DNA of 64,000 nt from Sordaria brevicollis (GCA_033439795.1 JAUTDP010000001.1:558001-622000), one strand, 5' to 3'; positions 46,527 through 59,713 are shown, numbered from the stretch's first letter. Notes: a model not told the origin generated them from the sequence alone. Numbers and translations: made by a program.

Positions 46527-46893
46527 TAATCAACTCTGCAATTAACGATATTGGGTTTACCAGCCAATCCGATCGTTATACTCAGAATATCGTTATACTC
46601 AAAGTGCCAAGCACGCCAAGGTAGGCTCTGAATAGGTACAACGGTACGAATTTTTGGTGGTGAGGTACTAAAAGAGTCGCCGACGAGGGGATTTTGGCGG
46701 TCTTTTTTATATCTCCTACCTATTGAGAATAACGATCACCATATAAAATCCCGCCGAATTTTGATCGTTATCGTAATACGGAAAATATCGTTAATCTACT
46801 GTAATCTACACCAAAAAAAATCGGTTCCCGCGTATTTGATCGTAATACCTAGAATATCGTTATTCCTCTGATCGTTAATTGCAGAGTTGACTG
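46527..46893. mobile_element. Pogo/Tc1-mariner-like MITE, 367 bp
   Basis: Inverted ends read TAATCAACTCTGCAATTAAC at left and CAGTCAACTCTGCAATTAAC from the right, identical over the inner 17 bases plus GAT. TA flanks each side (46525-46526 and 46894-46895). The two mismatches at the left tip are C-to-T and G-to-A transitions. Internal short repeats of ATATCGTTAT(A/T) occur near both ends. No coding capacity. Confidence 0.78.
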
Positions 46894-48967
46894 TATTGTG
46901 CGTCCTGCTGGACGGTACCAATTGCTGGAAAAGCTGTGTGCAACGTTGATGTACGTCACGCACACTTGCTATTATGGTTAAGTGGCTCAATGACCCATCG
47001 CAGGCTTGAAGTGGCGGTGATCGACAACAACCGGCAAGCTTTCCACAACTGGCAGCTGGGATTGGGATTTCCCTTTGTTTAACCCTTGCGGCGTTTTGTG
47101 AGCTTACGACGACACCTCTTCGGTCGAACTCAAGCTTCGGGGAAGGTTTGTGCAACTGAGCTGGGAGGTTGAGTTTGGTGGTTCGGCGTAATATACTCGG
47201 ACTCTTTTACTTCTAACTGCCTTACTGCCGACATACTGCCACCGGCGATGCTGTGCTATAATGTGTTGCCATGCGCCGAAGGTGGGTGGGTGATACAGCT
47301 TTTTACTCCGAGTTGAAGGTTCATCTCAGCCTCGATTACCTTTTTCTCCTCCCTTTCTTCACCTTCCCAATCACTTTCAATCCTCAGCGCTCAAACAAGC
47401 CCAGCCGAAGGGATGTTGCCATCCTTTAATGGGCTTACAACATCAACTCGTCTCCCTTCTTCACTGTACCCAACGCACACAAACGCACAATTTCCTGACC
47501 CGTTTCCAGACCGCCGACAGCAAGACCGTTCGACAGTAACCACAACCCATTATGCACCTTCTTCCTACCTCATTTGGGATTAGGTAACCAATACCACTTC
47601 GTGTTTTTGATGCGTCGAAAGCTTGTGAAATGGCTTCCGATGCAGTGTTATGGTGTGTTATGCACCGCTATGCACCACTATACAACCATCCAAGAGACGC
47701 ATATGTACCTCTACAATCTCGAATGCAACGTGCAGTTGTACGCAGTCAAGAAAATCGATACCAAGATCTCCATGTGGCTGAGCTTTGCTGGTGTAGCGTC
47801 CAATGCCATTAATGTCTTTCAATTGCATCAAATGACCTGCGAGCAGTCATGAAATTGTCTTTTCACCTTCTCGAATGGACATGACCTCTGTCACTTACCT
47901 TGCCGTAACATGGAAGACTAAATGCTGTTCCGTTCGATCATCCAAATTTGCTTTCCATGGAAAGAGAAGCGAGCAAAAAAAACCACATGCCCTGTTTCCC
48001 TTCACCAATTGAGCGAACCAGTCAAATCCCATCATGCAATGACGGTCGGCCGACATACCTGACATGGCTTACCGCGGACTGGATGGGCTGCTGACAGGGG
48101 GGGCGGACCAAAAAGCGGCATTGAGCCGCAGAGACCGGCCGCGTAGCCGCCGTGCATTGGATGGACGTTCCCCTTCCATTCCATGCCTTGGAAGGGCAGG
48201 AAGGGCTGGAACGACGGCACAGCTTGGATGGAAGGGAGTTAGTTGTCAGCGAAATGACATGGTTGACCCGACTTCTCGAGTTTGTGACCTTGTACTAATG
48301 AGTCGCCCATCTTATGACTTTTTGTGCTGTTGAAACGTTTTGAAACGTCTCGAGCTTCGGGGGGCATGATTCATGCTTGGTGGGTTGAAACGCTGGGGTG
48401 TGTGTTATTTCATGATTCTGTTTTACATGTTTTCTAGACAGCTGGCTGGCCATTCGTTTTGAAGTGTTGTCGAATTCACAATTGCAATCTTAACGACGGG
48501 AGTTTGTTGTGATCAAATAAATCATATTAAACGATCCCCCGAGCCTTCTCTAACGTCGACAGTCAAACAGGATAACCGTAAATACGCACAAGAGAAAGAA
48601 CCGAGAAATAATGAGCAAGAAAATTAAAAAGTGAAGAAAGTTTTTCCATATTAAAACTGTTCCCGAAATCCAACCGCTCACATTTCCCTCGCAAAAAGAG
48701 AAAGCGAAAACGGCGTAGTCCTGTTTTCCCTACCAGACCCAGTACTAAGCCAAATACAGCTTGCTAAAACTTTCTCCACGATGATTTCCGACACACCAAC
48801 GAACTTTCCGTTTTTCGTGCGTGCCATTTGTACACATAAAACACAACCCGTTCATACAATCCATTTGTCGTCCGTTTCGTAAGGTATCATCCAACCAACC
48901 TCATCCTTTCCAAATCCTCATTCCCACCACATTACTCTCACAGAATTACCCATCAAGGACGGATAAT
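46894..48967. other. Gene-free interval before the CFEM gene
   Basis: No gene is supported. The last part is the 3' flank of the minus-strand CFEM gene. Confidence 0.45.
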
Positions 48968-49582
48968 TTAGAAGGCAGCGAGAGCGGCAAGAGCGGCAAC
49001 ACCGAAAGAGCCGATGTAACCGGCAACGGCGGCGCCAGCCTCAACGGGGGAGGAAGAGACGGGGGGAGCGACGGAGACGGTGCCGTTGGAGGGAGCGGGG
49101 GCAACGCCGGAGCTGGGGGCAGCGGTGGTGGCGGGGGCAGAGGAAGCCTCAGCCTCGGTGGTGGGGGCAGCGGCGGAGGAGGAAGGAGCAGCGGCAGAGG
49201 AGGAAGGAGCAGCGGTGGTGGCAGCGGCGGAGGAAGCGGGAGCCTCGTCACCGCCGGCGAGGACCTCCTCGCAGAACTTCTCGGTGCCAGGAAGGACCTC
49301 CCCTGTAATAAAGTTTTAGTATAAGTGGCAGATACTTAAGAGAGCGTATCAGGTAAACATACCGATGGCGACGTCAGCACCGCAAGCGCCGATGACGCAG
49401 GTGGTGGCACCAGCGGTGAGCTTCTCCTTGCCCTCGCAGATGCACTTGTAGTCGTCCTTGGAGTCGCAGATCTTGAGGGCGGCCTCGTCAATGCACTTGA
49501 GGGCGCAGCTGGGGATGAGGGAGAGGTCCTGGGCGGAAGCAACGGCCACGAAGGCGGCAAGGGCGACAGCGGAGTACTTCAT
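48968..49582 (-). CDS. CFEM-domain secreted protein with GPI-anchor-type C-terminus
   Basis: Exons 49582-49363 and 49302-48968 (intron GTATGT...TTACAG, phase 1) give 184 residues. A signal peptide (MKYSAVALAAFVAVASAQ) is followed by a CFEM domain at about residues 20-90 with eight cysteines: SCALKC, ICDSKDDYKCIC, TTCVIGAC and, after the intron, FCEEVL. The rest is Ala/Ser/Thr/Pro-rich, likely O-glycosylated, and ends in a hydrophobic tail (GSFGVAALAALAAF) after a small-residue region, as for GPI attachment to membrane or wall. CFEM proteins in fungi serve in cell-surface roles including haem binding; the specific role here is unknown. Conserved Asp in KDDYKC fits the haem-coordinating position of some family members. 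Confidence 0.93.
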
Positions 49583-52500
49583 TTTGAATTAGGGTGTTGT
49601 AAGGTTGTTATTAGGTGTAATAATAGTTGGCTGAACGAAGGTCGGCTTGGAAAGCTGAAATACAGAAGCGAGTGTGTATTTGGTGGTGGAGAGACAAAGA
49701 AGGGAGAGAAGGTGCAGCTGGATGGGGGAGGATGACGGTTCCTTTTATGTTGAGTGAGCTTCGCTCTGGCTGTGTCAAAGAAAGGCACCGAAACAGCTTC
49801 CACTTTCCTCTTCCTTGCCTCCCATTGCTCCCAAGACCCAAAGCCAAGAACCCCCCAGAAAGGAGGGTGGGAAAAGACGGGGTGGCTGGCAACGGTAGCA
49901 TCCCACTGGGTCCTCTACCATTTGCTAGTGTCTCTAGCTCTCGGTAGAGGTAGCATTCACATCTTGCCCACAACCTCCAGTGACCTCGCACTTGTTGGCG
50001 TGCAACACTCACACGGCGTCGAACCCCGAGTGTCGTCCCCGTAGTGGGGGAGTTGCTGGGGAGGGAACGCTTGACAGGCCCCCTGGATTGGAGGCAATAG
50101 TTCCACTAGGCTACAGATCCTCCCGTGAATGGTTAAGTAAGATGGAGACAACCTGGAATCTGCCATGTCCCTGGCTCATTTCGAGCACTTGCCCTCCATC
50201 GGCCATCTCGACCGGGTGAATTGCGGCGAACGGAAGGAACCAGTGACTGCCTCACCTGCCAGGAACTGGAAACTGGATCAAGAACCGGACGAACTGCTGG
50301 CTGCTGGCTGCTGGCTGGCACTCCTAGACCGGCGTGGACCGCAGTTCGCCCCCAGATTCAGGACGTGGTTGACGGGTGTTCCTTGCAAGTTTAATTTCAG
50401 ATGCATGGACGACGGCAACAGGGGGAACTGTAACCCTTTCATCTCTAAAGCCGCTTGACCCGATGAGGGAACTTCCCCAGATGATTGACATGTGTGATGG
50501 TGTTGTAATTCATCACAATTCGAGTCCATCTCAATTCAGGGCGTTTTGGCAAAAGTCTGGGGAAAATGAGCTGACCTGGCTGACAGCAAAAGTCGCGGGG
50601 GTGTGAGGGATTGAAGATCTGGGGAAAGTGGATGAATGCATATGATTGTCTATTGTCAGCCTCGGCATCGTGGAGCAGGCTGTGGATTGGTTCAGGGGGG
50701 AGGCCTGTCCAAGGCAACACACAGAAAGCCAGAGGGCGGCACCAGCCCTGAGAGGCCCGACCAACCATGGAATTGGCAGGCCGCTGTCCATGACACCCTT
50801 TTCCGTGCATGGTGGTGACACGAGCAATAATATTTCCGACCATGTACCTGAAGTCGCACATGGAATTGGAAAAAATGGTGGTTTGGGATGCATTGTGCAA
50901 GGTACGAGACTTGTCAGATTCCATGTCCCATTGTGTGTCCCACAACCCGAGATTGAGAATTGGGAAGGGCTGTCAGAACTCCCACTTTTTCCCCATGGGC
51001 AGAATGGATCTCTTTCAGTTGTGAGATTCAGAAAGTGGATTGAAGGGTCGCTGTGTCCACCTCATCGGATTTTCTTGTTGAATATCACGATTTACCAGCC
51101 ACTGCGATAATCCTCAACTGATATTCGATGAATTGGAGGACAGCAGGACAACACTCGCTGTCCCAACCTCAATCCATGGCGTGCATCACGGAACACGTGT
51201 AGAGGCTTGATATGGCTTGATGATTGACCTTTCTTTTCTGGATGTGGTCAACACAGCGGGAGGGCGGTCTATGCGCCAACAAAAGGGGAAACTGCAACTT
51301 CACCTCTGCTTTTGGTGTGGTCCACTGACTGCCACCAAAATGTTGACCTACGCCAAGCACGATAGCCCCCTGGAGCCCTGGTGACCCCCAGAAGATAGGG
51401 GCATGCTCGGCGAGGAACAAGAAGCCATCAGCTAAAACAGCGCCCGGGGCTAGCAAAAGGTCTCCGTGGTCTCGACTGCTGAAGCTTGCCGGCTCGGAAA
51501 TTGAACGCTGCAACCATGACTGACCGATGACCTGTTGTTGCGACGACGACTCATCAGTGACGGTTGTCATCGGACTGTAAGTTGACTGCGAGAGAGAGAG
51601 AGAGAGACCGGTTAACATGGCAAGTCTGGAAATAACGACAAGAACTGTAGCGAATGTCCAATTGACTGGATTTGGTAGAAGCACCGTTTTGAGGCCGGCC
51701 ACACTCGACAAAGGAGAAGGGGGAATTGTCATGCGAATCCGGAGTTACTCCATGACCGGCGATTGGCTGGATTGATCCGCGCAGAGACGGTTCCAGATGC
51801 GAGATTCATTCGATTCATTCGATTCCTTTGGGCGACGACGTCACCTTGTACGTATTCGTGAGTTTCTTCGTGCCAGGGGGCTCTGATTGGAAAAGGAAAA
51901 TGAGGAAGTGTGGCTCGTGTCGGTTGATGATGGGTGTGATTTGTTCCTGGTTGGTGTGTGTGGTCGTGGTCACTGTGGTGTGAGCGGATAATTCGATGTC
52001 TTCAATTCAGACAGAAACGACCCAGAACGAAGAGCAACGAGAAGAGAAAACAATTCGCTCGCTTTCGTTTCCTCTGGGGCCTTCCAATTGAGTTTCATTG
52101 CTGCTGTTTTTGGATCTCTTCGTCGGGCGGCCCGGAGGCGCCGGATTCATCAGGTCAGAAGTCAGGCTGATCAGGCTTGGATCAGGTTCATGGAGGATCC
52201 AATTCGAGGTTGGTCGGGTCAGTGGCAGGGCAGCAAGGTCGGCCGCTTCGCTTGCTGTGGCTTGTCGGGTGTTGCTTTTCTTGACCTCGACGACGACTGG
52301 CTCTGGCTCGACTGGGCCACATCAAGACATTTTCTCAACGTCGTGCCTTGACTTGACCCCAGGAAAAAGAAGAGTGATCTGCCCGTAGCTGCAGCATTGG
52401 TGTGTTTCGTCTTTGGAAACGATGATGAATTCCGACCGCAGTCGTCAAAAGATCTTCACTTCGTTTTTTCTTGGAACTCTCGAAAGTGTGCCCGTTCGCT

Positions 52501-55316
52501 GTTGCCGCAAACTGAGTGAGCTTGTCGAGCTGTGATGGTCGGTCCTGCCAGCTGGAGTGGACAGTGGCGATAAAACAGGGCAAGAGGCCAGGGTGTGAGT
52601 GGACCGGCTTGGCGTGTATGCGGGGAAACCTTGGCGGTCTTGGCAGTTGCGAGACGGGCAACGTCGACTGACGCCTCATTGTGCGTCTCGACAATCCGAA
52701 CCCAGCGGCTCTCTCATGCTCTGGTTCCGTGATATTCACCGACTTCACCGAAGGTGACAAAGTTGACCATACACCCCTAAACCTCTTCTCACGGAGTTAC
52801 TAACTTCTCTGCATTGCCTGGGGACCTCCAGTGATCCGAAGGATATGAGTGACCCTCATCGAGCAACATCAACAGTCACTTTTGTCCCCAGCTTTTCCTC
52901 CTTCGATTCCCTTCGTCAGGACTCCTTGGGGGTCAAAAATAACCCCGGCCCACCAGCCTTCCTAATCCGGGAGGGAACACCGCTTGGTGGGCCGAGGAAC
53001 CAGACTGCAATTAGCATCTGATCCGCCCAGAGTCCTGCCGTCGTCGTCGTCCACTGTCCAACGTCTCTCCACGATGACACTCAAAATTGACAACTCGACA
53101 GGCACACACCCGTCCAACCCGTTCAGCCTGTCAGTCAGTGTCTTGCGACTCTGCAAGATGAACAAGATCAGGAACGAAGCCAAACCGTTACGAGTCAAGC
53201 TTGCACCTTTGGACCTTGGACGAAGCTTGTGTGAAGCTTGAGTGTCCTTGTTGACTTGTTCCTGAATCAATTTTGCCGGTTGCGGCAACAAGCTTGGCTA
53301 CTTCCGAGTTCGATAGAACCTCGCATTTTGATGTGGTAACAAGGTGTCGATCCGAATCTTGTTAGTCAAAGCGATGAGTTCGCGAATGCTTTCGTTTAAT
53401 GACATTGAATAATCTCTCCTATTGCCTGCATAATATGGTCAACCTTTGTCTACGGTGAAGTCAATGGGGGAAGAGATGGGTTTGGCGAAGACGGGAACGT
53501 GAAGCTTGCCCACAATATGTAGCTCTGCTTGACGTTAACATGGTGTGGCCGAGCACATGGCTGGACTTGCCGCAGTGTCCAAACGTTCATATGAGTTTCA
53601 CGCTGGACTCGGCACGAAGAAAGCGAGTACGGTCGAGCAAACTTCCTACGAATAACATTCTCTCCCCCCTTTTCCCTTCAATATCCAACATACCTCTACT
53701 CCCTGCCCAAGCCTTTTGCTGTGGTCGTCATTTTGACCTCATTGGTTTTCTTAGGCAAAAACCTAGGGGACAAGGTCTCCTTTCCGAGTCAATATGCACT
53801 TGCTTTGTCAGACCTGACCAGAGGGCATCTCGCTCGCCCATACGTTTTTACTTTGCCTCAAGGTTTCTAGGAGTTGTGATGTCTTCCAATTGAGACTCTT
53901 GCCTTTCCCAAATCTGAGAAGACTTAGTATGACTGACGGCCAAAGGGGACAGAAAGGGCGAACAGACTTGGAAAAGACTTCTCGACAACCTAAACCGACA
54001 AACCGACATACCAGAGACAAGACTCACTCATCCTCAACACCAGTTACCTCTCCTTTCCATCATCGACTCATCTTCCCTTCCGAATTCCTACCACCGGTCA
54101 CCTGGACCCACCGCCACATCCATCTAACCAGACAAGACAACGGCGTCGGTTCACCCAAGTTATCCATCGATGCGTCTTTGCCGTGCCAGCTAAGGACACT
54201 ACCATAAGAGATCAGGGACACCAGATCATGGAAACAAGTCACGATACGCGTCGCTCAATGGAGCGGAAGGGATGTCGAATGTCGGCTTGGAACTGAAATA
54301 TTGGATTCGCGCTCTCTGTTGATCGATCTTTGAGACCTTGTCGACCGAGAGGGTGTTGAATACCACCTGCCCTCCCCAAGGTCTATTCTTCAAAATTATT
54401 GAACCTGTCCCAAGACTGTCACACCTGCTTAAAAACCTTGACGGCTAAGTAGCCGATGATTTCTCTTTCTTTCTATCATTCAGGGCATTCGCGCTCAAGG
54501 GAAGTTCTCAACACACTCACTCCACATTTGGACGCCAAGATGGACCTGGAAGGGCGACCATACATTGTGACGTCGGTATTCGTGAATTATCCAGTATGGG
54601 ACAAGGAAGGCGCGTACTAGGTTGTGAAGCGGCACCGTCAGAAAAAAAAAAAAAAGTTGGGGGACTGGAGAGGAAGGAACGACCAGGCAAGTGGATGCTA
54701 TTGTCGAGTTACACGAGAAAAAGCTCCATCCACAAGAAGAAGAATACTATATGATGATGTTGTAAAGTTCGAAATGCGGTGCGGGTTGAATGAAGAACTG
54801 GATTGATGTTATGTTCCAGTCAGCCTTGAGGCCTGTGGTAGAAGACACAAATGCCTTGATTTCGTAACCTGCAAGCATATATCTTCATTTTGGAATGCAA
54901 CAGTAACTTGAAGAACATGCTGGCCACGAGAAGATGCGTATTGCAGCGTTGTTGTTTGGAGGATCTGAATGGAGTTCAAAAAGGAAGAACGAAAGAAAAC
55001 GGTTTTTATCGTTTGAAGACCGTAGGTTTATGCTGAACCTTGATGTTGAATATGAGTGACGAAGACAGATGTGGGTGTACAAACATCGAATGTTAGCAAA
55101 TAATCAAGTATATTGGGTATCAATGCTCATACTCCTTGTGCTAGCCGTCCGTCTTTACCCATGGCGTTCAAACCGCTGTGAGATAGAAATGAAAGTAAAC
55201 AATGCTGATTATGCCCCTCAAACGCCGCCAAATATCAATGCTTCTCAACACACGCCGTATTACTGGCAACGAATTCCTCCCTGGTATACTAACCTAACCA
55301 CGTGCTGCATGGAAGC
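49583..55316. other. Long gene-free interval (5.7 kb)
   Basis: The first few hundred bases are the CFEM promoter; the last part is the TAF11 3' flank. In between I see only short frames without domains and a GA run at about 51590-51606. Composition is ordinary, with no RIP signature and no terminal repeats found. A gene with many small exons or a noncoding RNA could be missed. Confidence 0.4.
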
Positions 55317-56589
55317 TCAACGGAAGATTCTCCTACCACCTGTCCTGGTTGGGAACCTGTCGACACCATTCTGCTGCTGCTGATGCCAAATAAGCTGCAT
55401 GCCAACACCACCACCTTCGAAGCTCATCTTGTAACGACGAAGAGCTTCACGGAGATGTTCCGGACGGAGGGGACCACGGCGGTCATCTCGCTCCTTTTCC
55501 TTCTCCTGCTGCGAAGCGTCGGGCATGCTCTCGTCGCCCTTCTCAGCTGCACCATCCCCGCCGTTGTTCTCGCCATTTGGTTGGGTACTGTCACCCTGTG
55601 ATTGCGTCTGTGTCTGTCCCTGGCTGTCTGCGTTGTTCGAGGTAGCCGCACCAGGAGTCGCCGGCGGACTAGGCAAATCGGTCTGCTTCTCGCCCGCCTT
55701 CTCGATCCACTCCGCTTGCACATGGCGTGCGCCCTCGATGATGTCTCCGATGAAAACCTTGGCTACGGCTCGCATGCCGATGACCACGTTTTCTGTAACG
55801 GACTGGGATATGGTTGCGTTTATCAACTGTTGCCATCAAAGTCAGCACAAGTCCTCAACCACAGCAAACCAAACCCGGAAAAGAAAAACCTACTCTCCTC
55901 ACACCAGCCTTGCTCAAGTTCGCCGCTCTCCAATTCTCAAACCGATCAAACTGATCCGCCGAAAACGCATTAATCAGCATGCCCCTCTGCCTATGCTCCT
56001 CCTCCTTCTGTTCTTTCGTGAGTGTATCCGCCGTAGCCGCCACCTCCGTCGGGCCCTCATCATCATCATCTCCATCCTGTCCTTGCCCGCCCTGATCCTT
56101 TCCACCCGCAGCACTCTTAGCACCCCTCCCCACCGTCGACCCACCGACTTCACTCGGCGGCGCCGTCCCCGGTTTTCCACCACCGGCACCACCAACAACA
56201 CTAGGCGTCTGCTCCCTCGCTTTTTCCGCCTTCGATTTTCTACCACGTTTCTTCTTCGGCGGACCGGTGGGTGCGGCGCTGGCGGGAGCGGCGCTGGCGG
56301 CTGCGCTGACGACGGATTGGCCCGCGCCGCTAACGTAGGACATGGCGTCGATGTCGACGGATGGGGAGCGCGCGCCGCCGGCGCCGGGTGCTTCGTCGGG
56401 CGGGAAGGAGGTTTGGCGGAGGGGGTGGGCGGAGCCGATGGACATGACGGAACCTTTGCGGCGCTTCATGTTGGGCGAGGGACCGCCGTCGGCGGCGCGT
56501 TTCTTGGAGAGCGAGGAGGTGGTGAGGGAGGGCAAGTGCGGTGGGGAGCGGGCGCCGCCGGGGAAGGAGTAATTGGGTGGTGAGGCCAT
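55317..56589 (-). CDS. taf11: TAF11, TFIID subunit with histone fold
   Basis: Exons 56589-55894 and 55826-55317 (intron GTAGGT...CAACAG, phase 0) give 401 residues. The N-terminal half is disordered, with basic clusters (KKKRGRKSKAEKARE). The histone fold spans the intron: FSADQFDRFENWRAANLSK then AGVRRLINATISQSVTENV and VVIGMRAVAKVFIGDIIEGA, matching the TAFII28/TAF11 pattern. A Gln/Asp-rich insertion of about 80 residues separates it from the C-terminal helix LRPEHLREALRRYK, which is contiguous in animal TAF11. TAF11 pairs with TAF13 in TFIID for RNA polymerase II initiation. It is divergent from the GTP cyclohydrolase gene. Confidence 0.93.
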
Positions 56590-58101
56590 GGTGATATCTG
56601 GTGTTTGAATGTGATCGTGATGTGTCGAGGTAGCTGTTGCGGTCGTGAACTCGCGGGGCGAGCTGGCGATTGATGTGATCGAGCTCGGTGATGGATTGGT
56701 CGTTTGTTGATTAAGAATTGAGGTTGTCGAGCAAAAGGTTCGGCTGCGGGTGAAGTATGGGTCGTCGGTGACGGAGCGGGCCGTGGTTTGTTGTTGGCGG
56801 CAAGCTGATCGCTGGAGCTTGGTTGAGGTTGTTGGTCGAAATGGTGTTGGACGGGAAGTTCTTGGGTTGTCGCGGTTGAGCTACAGTGGTGCGCGGTACG
56901 TTACACGTAATTACTGCAATTGCAACCCGTGGTCACGTGGAGTGGGGCATCTGCGGTGACGGGCAACGGGCGGGTGACTTTGACGAGCGTTGTCTGTCAA
57001 TTCTGCAGAAGATGAAACAACAAGTTCCAATTGACATTCACCTCCACCTCAGCCGCTCCGATCCAATCCTCAAAGTCCAGATTTGTGCGTGGGATTGTGG
57101 TTCGGATGATGAGGATTGACTGTCCTGTTAGTTCGCCAAGCGGTGCCTCCGCAAGCGGAGTGTGTAACAACCGAATTTGATTCTTTAAGTTTTGATGGGA
57201 ATTTCGATCAGGTACGAGACTGAAAGACTTCATCAAGTGTGCGACTGTGCGTAACGTTCTGTCCATGGTAAATCGTCGCCATCCTCGCGGCCGAGAGACG
57301 AGGTCTTCACCAAGCCGGACCCAAGCTACCGGCCCCGGAAAATACCCTGTGGAACCTTCACCCGAACCTTAAAAAGGACCCTTTTGTCATTAACTCGACA
57401 TATTGCCCTTGGCGAGCTTTTATCCCATGACGCTTGTTTGTTTCTAGCTTGCAGAAGTTCAGACCAACATGCGCCGGCTCGACATCACGACGCGGTCGCC
57501 GTCACAAACTCCCATTCTGGCACATCACCAAACCAAAGTGGCCAAAGTGAAACGAGCTGGATTTCATCATGCCACCCGAACATCGCTCCTCGAAGCCATG
57601 GTTCATCCACTATAAAATCCACACGAACCCCGACGAGCTCCATAAAGTCCCCAGAATCAGTCCAGAACGCAGGCTGTTCCCTTGCAGAAAAGTTGACGTC
57701 AACGCCGATAAGATAAGACTTACAGGCCTGGTTAGGTCTAGCGCGTCCAGAACTCCAAAAACTGTTGGTTGCCCTCCTGGAATCGGCGTTCAAAATTTCC
57801 ACTCCTCCGCCTCCAGCCGCCCGCCCCATTTTATTTTGCCCTTCGTCCCCCGGCCTGGACCAAACACAAGAGCCAGGACTTTCCTTGACCACGCCCACCC
57901 CTCCAATACTTTAATACTCGACAAGGCCCACCTTGTTGTCGCAATCCATTGTTGCAAAGAGTCATCAGTCAATTGACCTTCTCCTTGCCTCTCTTCTTTC
58001 CCTACACGCAATCAATTGCTACCAGAACATCACCTTCTTCCATCTTGTATTCCATCTCATACCCTCCACATTACAGCCAACCACACACACACGCAGACAC
58101 A
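56590..58101. promoter_or_regulatory. Divergent promoter region, TAF11 / GTP cyclohydrolase
   Basis: About 1.5 kb between two divergent starts. The side next to GTP cyclohydrolase ends in a CA-rich leader just before the ATG. Small frames near 57.4-57.9 kb have no recognisable content. Confidence 0.4.
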
Positions 58102-59055
58102 ATGGCTCAAGAGACAACACGCGACGACTCCGACAGCCCCTCGGGCTCCGTCGTTTCCCCCATCGCCAACGGCTCCAACAAGAAGGAGAAGAAGAGCAGC
58201 AAGGACAAGTCCAGCAAGAAGCGCGCCCTCTCCTCCGGCGAGAGGCGATCCTCCGTCAGCAAGCCCGCCCGCGACCCATCCGACAAGCCCACCGACGACT
58301 CTCCCTCCAAGAAGAAGAAGAGAAAGACCTCCGCCACCACTGCGGTTGTTCCCCCCACAATCGCCGAAGAAGAACTCACCCCCTCCACCTCCGTCACCCG
58401 CTCCCCCTCGCCCGTCATCGACTTCGACGGTCTAAGTCGCCCTTCGCGCGGCACCCGAGAGCGTCTCGAGGAAACCGAAGCCCAGAAGCAGGAGCGTCTA
58501 GACAAGATGAAGGGCGCCGTCCGCACCTTGCTCGAATGCATCGGCGAAGACCCGGACCGCGAAGGCCTCCTCGCCACGCCCGAGCGCTACGCCAAGGCCA
58601 TGCTCTTCCTCACAAAGGGCTACCAGGAGAACGTGCGCGACATTGTCAACGGTGCCATCTTCCAGGAGGGCCACAACGAGATGGTCATCGTGAAAGACAT
58701 TGAGGTGTTTAGCATGTGCGAGCACCATCTGGTGCCGTTTACGGGCAAGATGCATATTGGATACATCCCCAGCAATGCCGTGATTGGCATTAGCAAGCTT
58801 CCCAGAATTGCGGAGTTGTTTGCCAGGAGATTGCAGATTCAGGAGCGCTTGACGAAGGAGGTGGCCAATGCCATCATGGAGATTCTCAAGCCCCAGGGTG
58901 TTGCGGTGGTCATGGAGAGCAGTCACTTGTGCATGGTCATGCGCGGTGTCGAGAAGACGACGAGCAGTACTATTACCAGCTGTGTGTTGGGCTGCTTTGA
59001 GTCGAGGGAGAAGACGAGGAGCGAGTTCTTGAGCTTGATTGGTGTTAACCGTTAA
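58102..59055 (+). CDS. FOL2: GTP cyclohydrolase I
   Basis: An intronless 317-residue frame. The first 125 or so residues are Ser/Lys-rich and disordered (NKKEKKSSKDKSSKK), an extension common in fungal forms. The catalytic domain has GEDPDREGLLATPERYAKAM, the zinc and active-site motif CEHHLVPFTGKMHIGYIP at about residue 205, IAELFARRLQIQERLT, and the second zinc ligand in SSHLCMVMRGV at about residue 272. All key residues are present. The enzyme converts GTP to dihydroneopterin triphosphate, the first step of folate/pterin synthesis. It converges with thymidylate kinase, also folate-linked through dTMP supply, but this is probably chance adjacency. Confidence 0.97.
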   Translation: MAQETTRDDSDSPSGSVVSPIANGSNKKEKKSSKDKSSKKRALSSGERRSSVSKPARDPSDKPTDDSPSKKKKRKTSATTAVVPPTIAEEELTPSTSVTRSPSPVIDFDGLSRPSRGTRERLEETEAQKQERLDKMKGAVRTLLECIGEDPDREGLLATPERYAKAMLFLTKGYQENVRDIVNGAIFQEGHNEMVIVKDIEVFSMCEHHLVPFTGKMHIGYIPSNAVIGISKLPRIAELFARRLQIQERLTKEVANAIMEILKPQGVAVVMESSHLCMVMRGVEKTTSSTITSCVLGCFESREKTRSEFLSLIGVNR

Positions 59056-59713
59056 GCTTGATCGCTTGCTAGGGCTAGGAAAAAGGAAGCGCGTCGTTCT
59101 TCGTTCGGAGATACCCCGTTGGTCGAGCGCGGCATGGTGGAATTCAACAAGGGAACAGGAATCAAAAAAGGAGGAAAAGTACAAAAAGGGACGGGAATCT
59201 TACATCTACGAGCATCTGCCTCAACGGCGAGCCATCATCTTCTACATATTCTTTTTCAGGCATGCAATTTTTGCATCTGGCGTTCAAGGGGGGGCTTTCA
59301 ACCGGACAAAAATCATATAGCGAACAGGATCTCAACATCAGGCGGGCGGCGAAAATCTACCATTTCAGTATCATCTGGAACTTTGTCACATAATCTCTAT
59401 ATCCCCTTTGGCGTTCAGCATGTTGGGTGCTTTCAACATAATGCATCAACATCTTTCTCAGGTTATGGCTTGACGTGTGTGGGGACAGATGCGGTTCTCG
59501 GAGGGAAGAGGTAGAGGAAAGAGATGGTCCATGTCGTACCATCAATTGGGATGAACATAGGTTTTAGCCAAGAAGCAGATACTCTCAGCTCATTATTGCG
59601 TGGTCCATTTGTTGGATCACCATGAATTGGACATATATACCCAGATCCTTGAACCATCATACGTGATATCGAAAAGCCAAACCCCCTAAACGCCCATCCA
59701 CTCCTCATCCACA
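59056..59713. other. Shared 3' region of convergent genes
   Basis: It holds the 3' untranslated regions of GTP cyclohydrolase (plus) and thymidylate kinase (minus). Nothing else is recognised. Confidence 0.5.

Noticed and set aside
48946..49251. Pro/Leu-rich frame overlapping the CFEM gene
   Set aside because: It is an alternate-frame shadow of the Ala/Ser/Thr-rich CFEM tail.
50000..50050. GGGTTCGACGCC string resembling a tRNA B box (minus strand)
   Set aside because: No A box or cloverleaf could be drawn around it.
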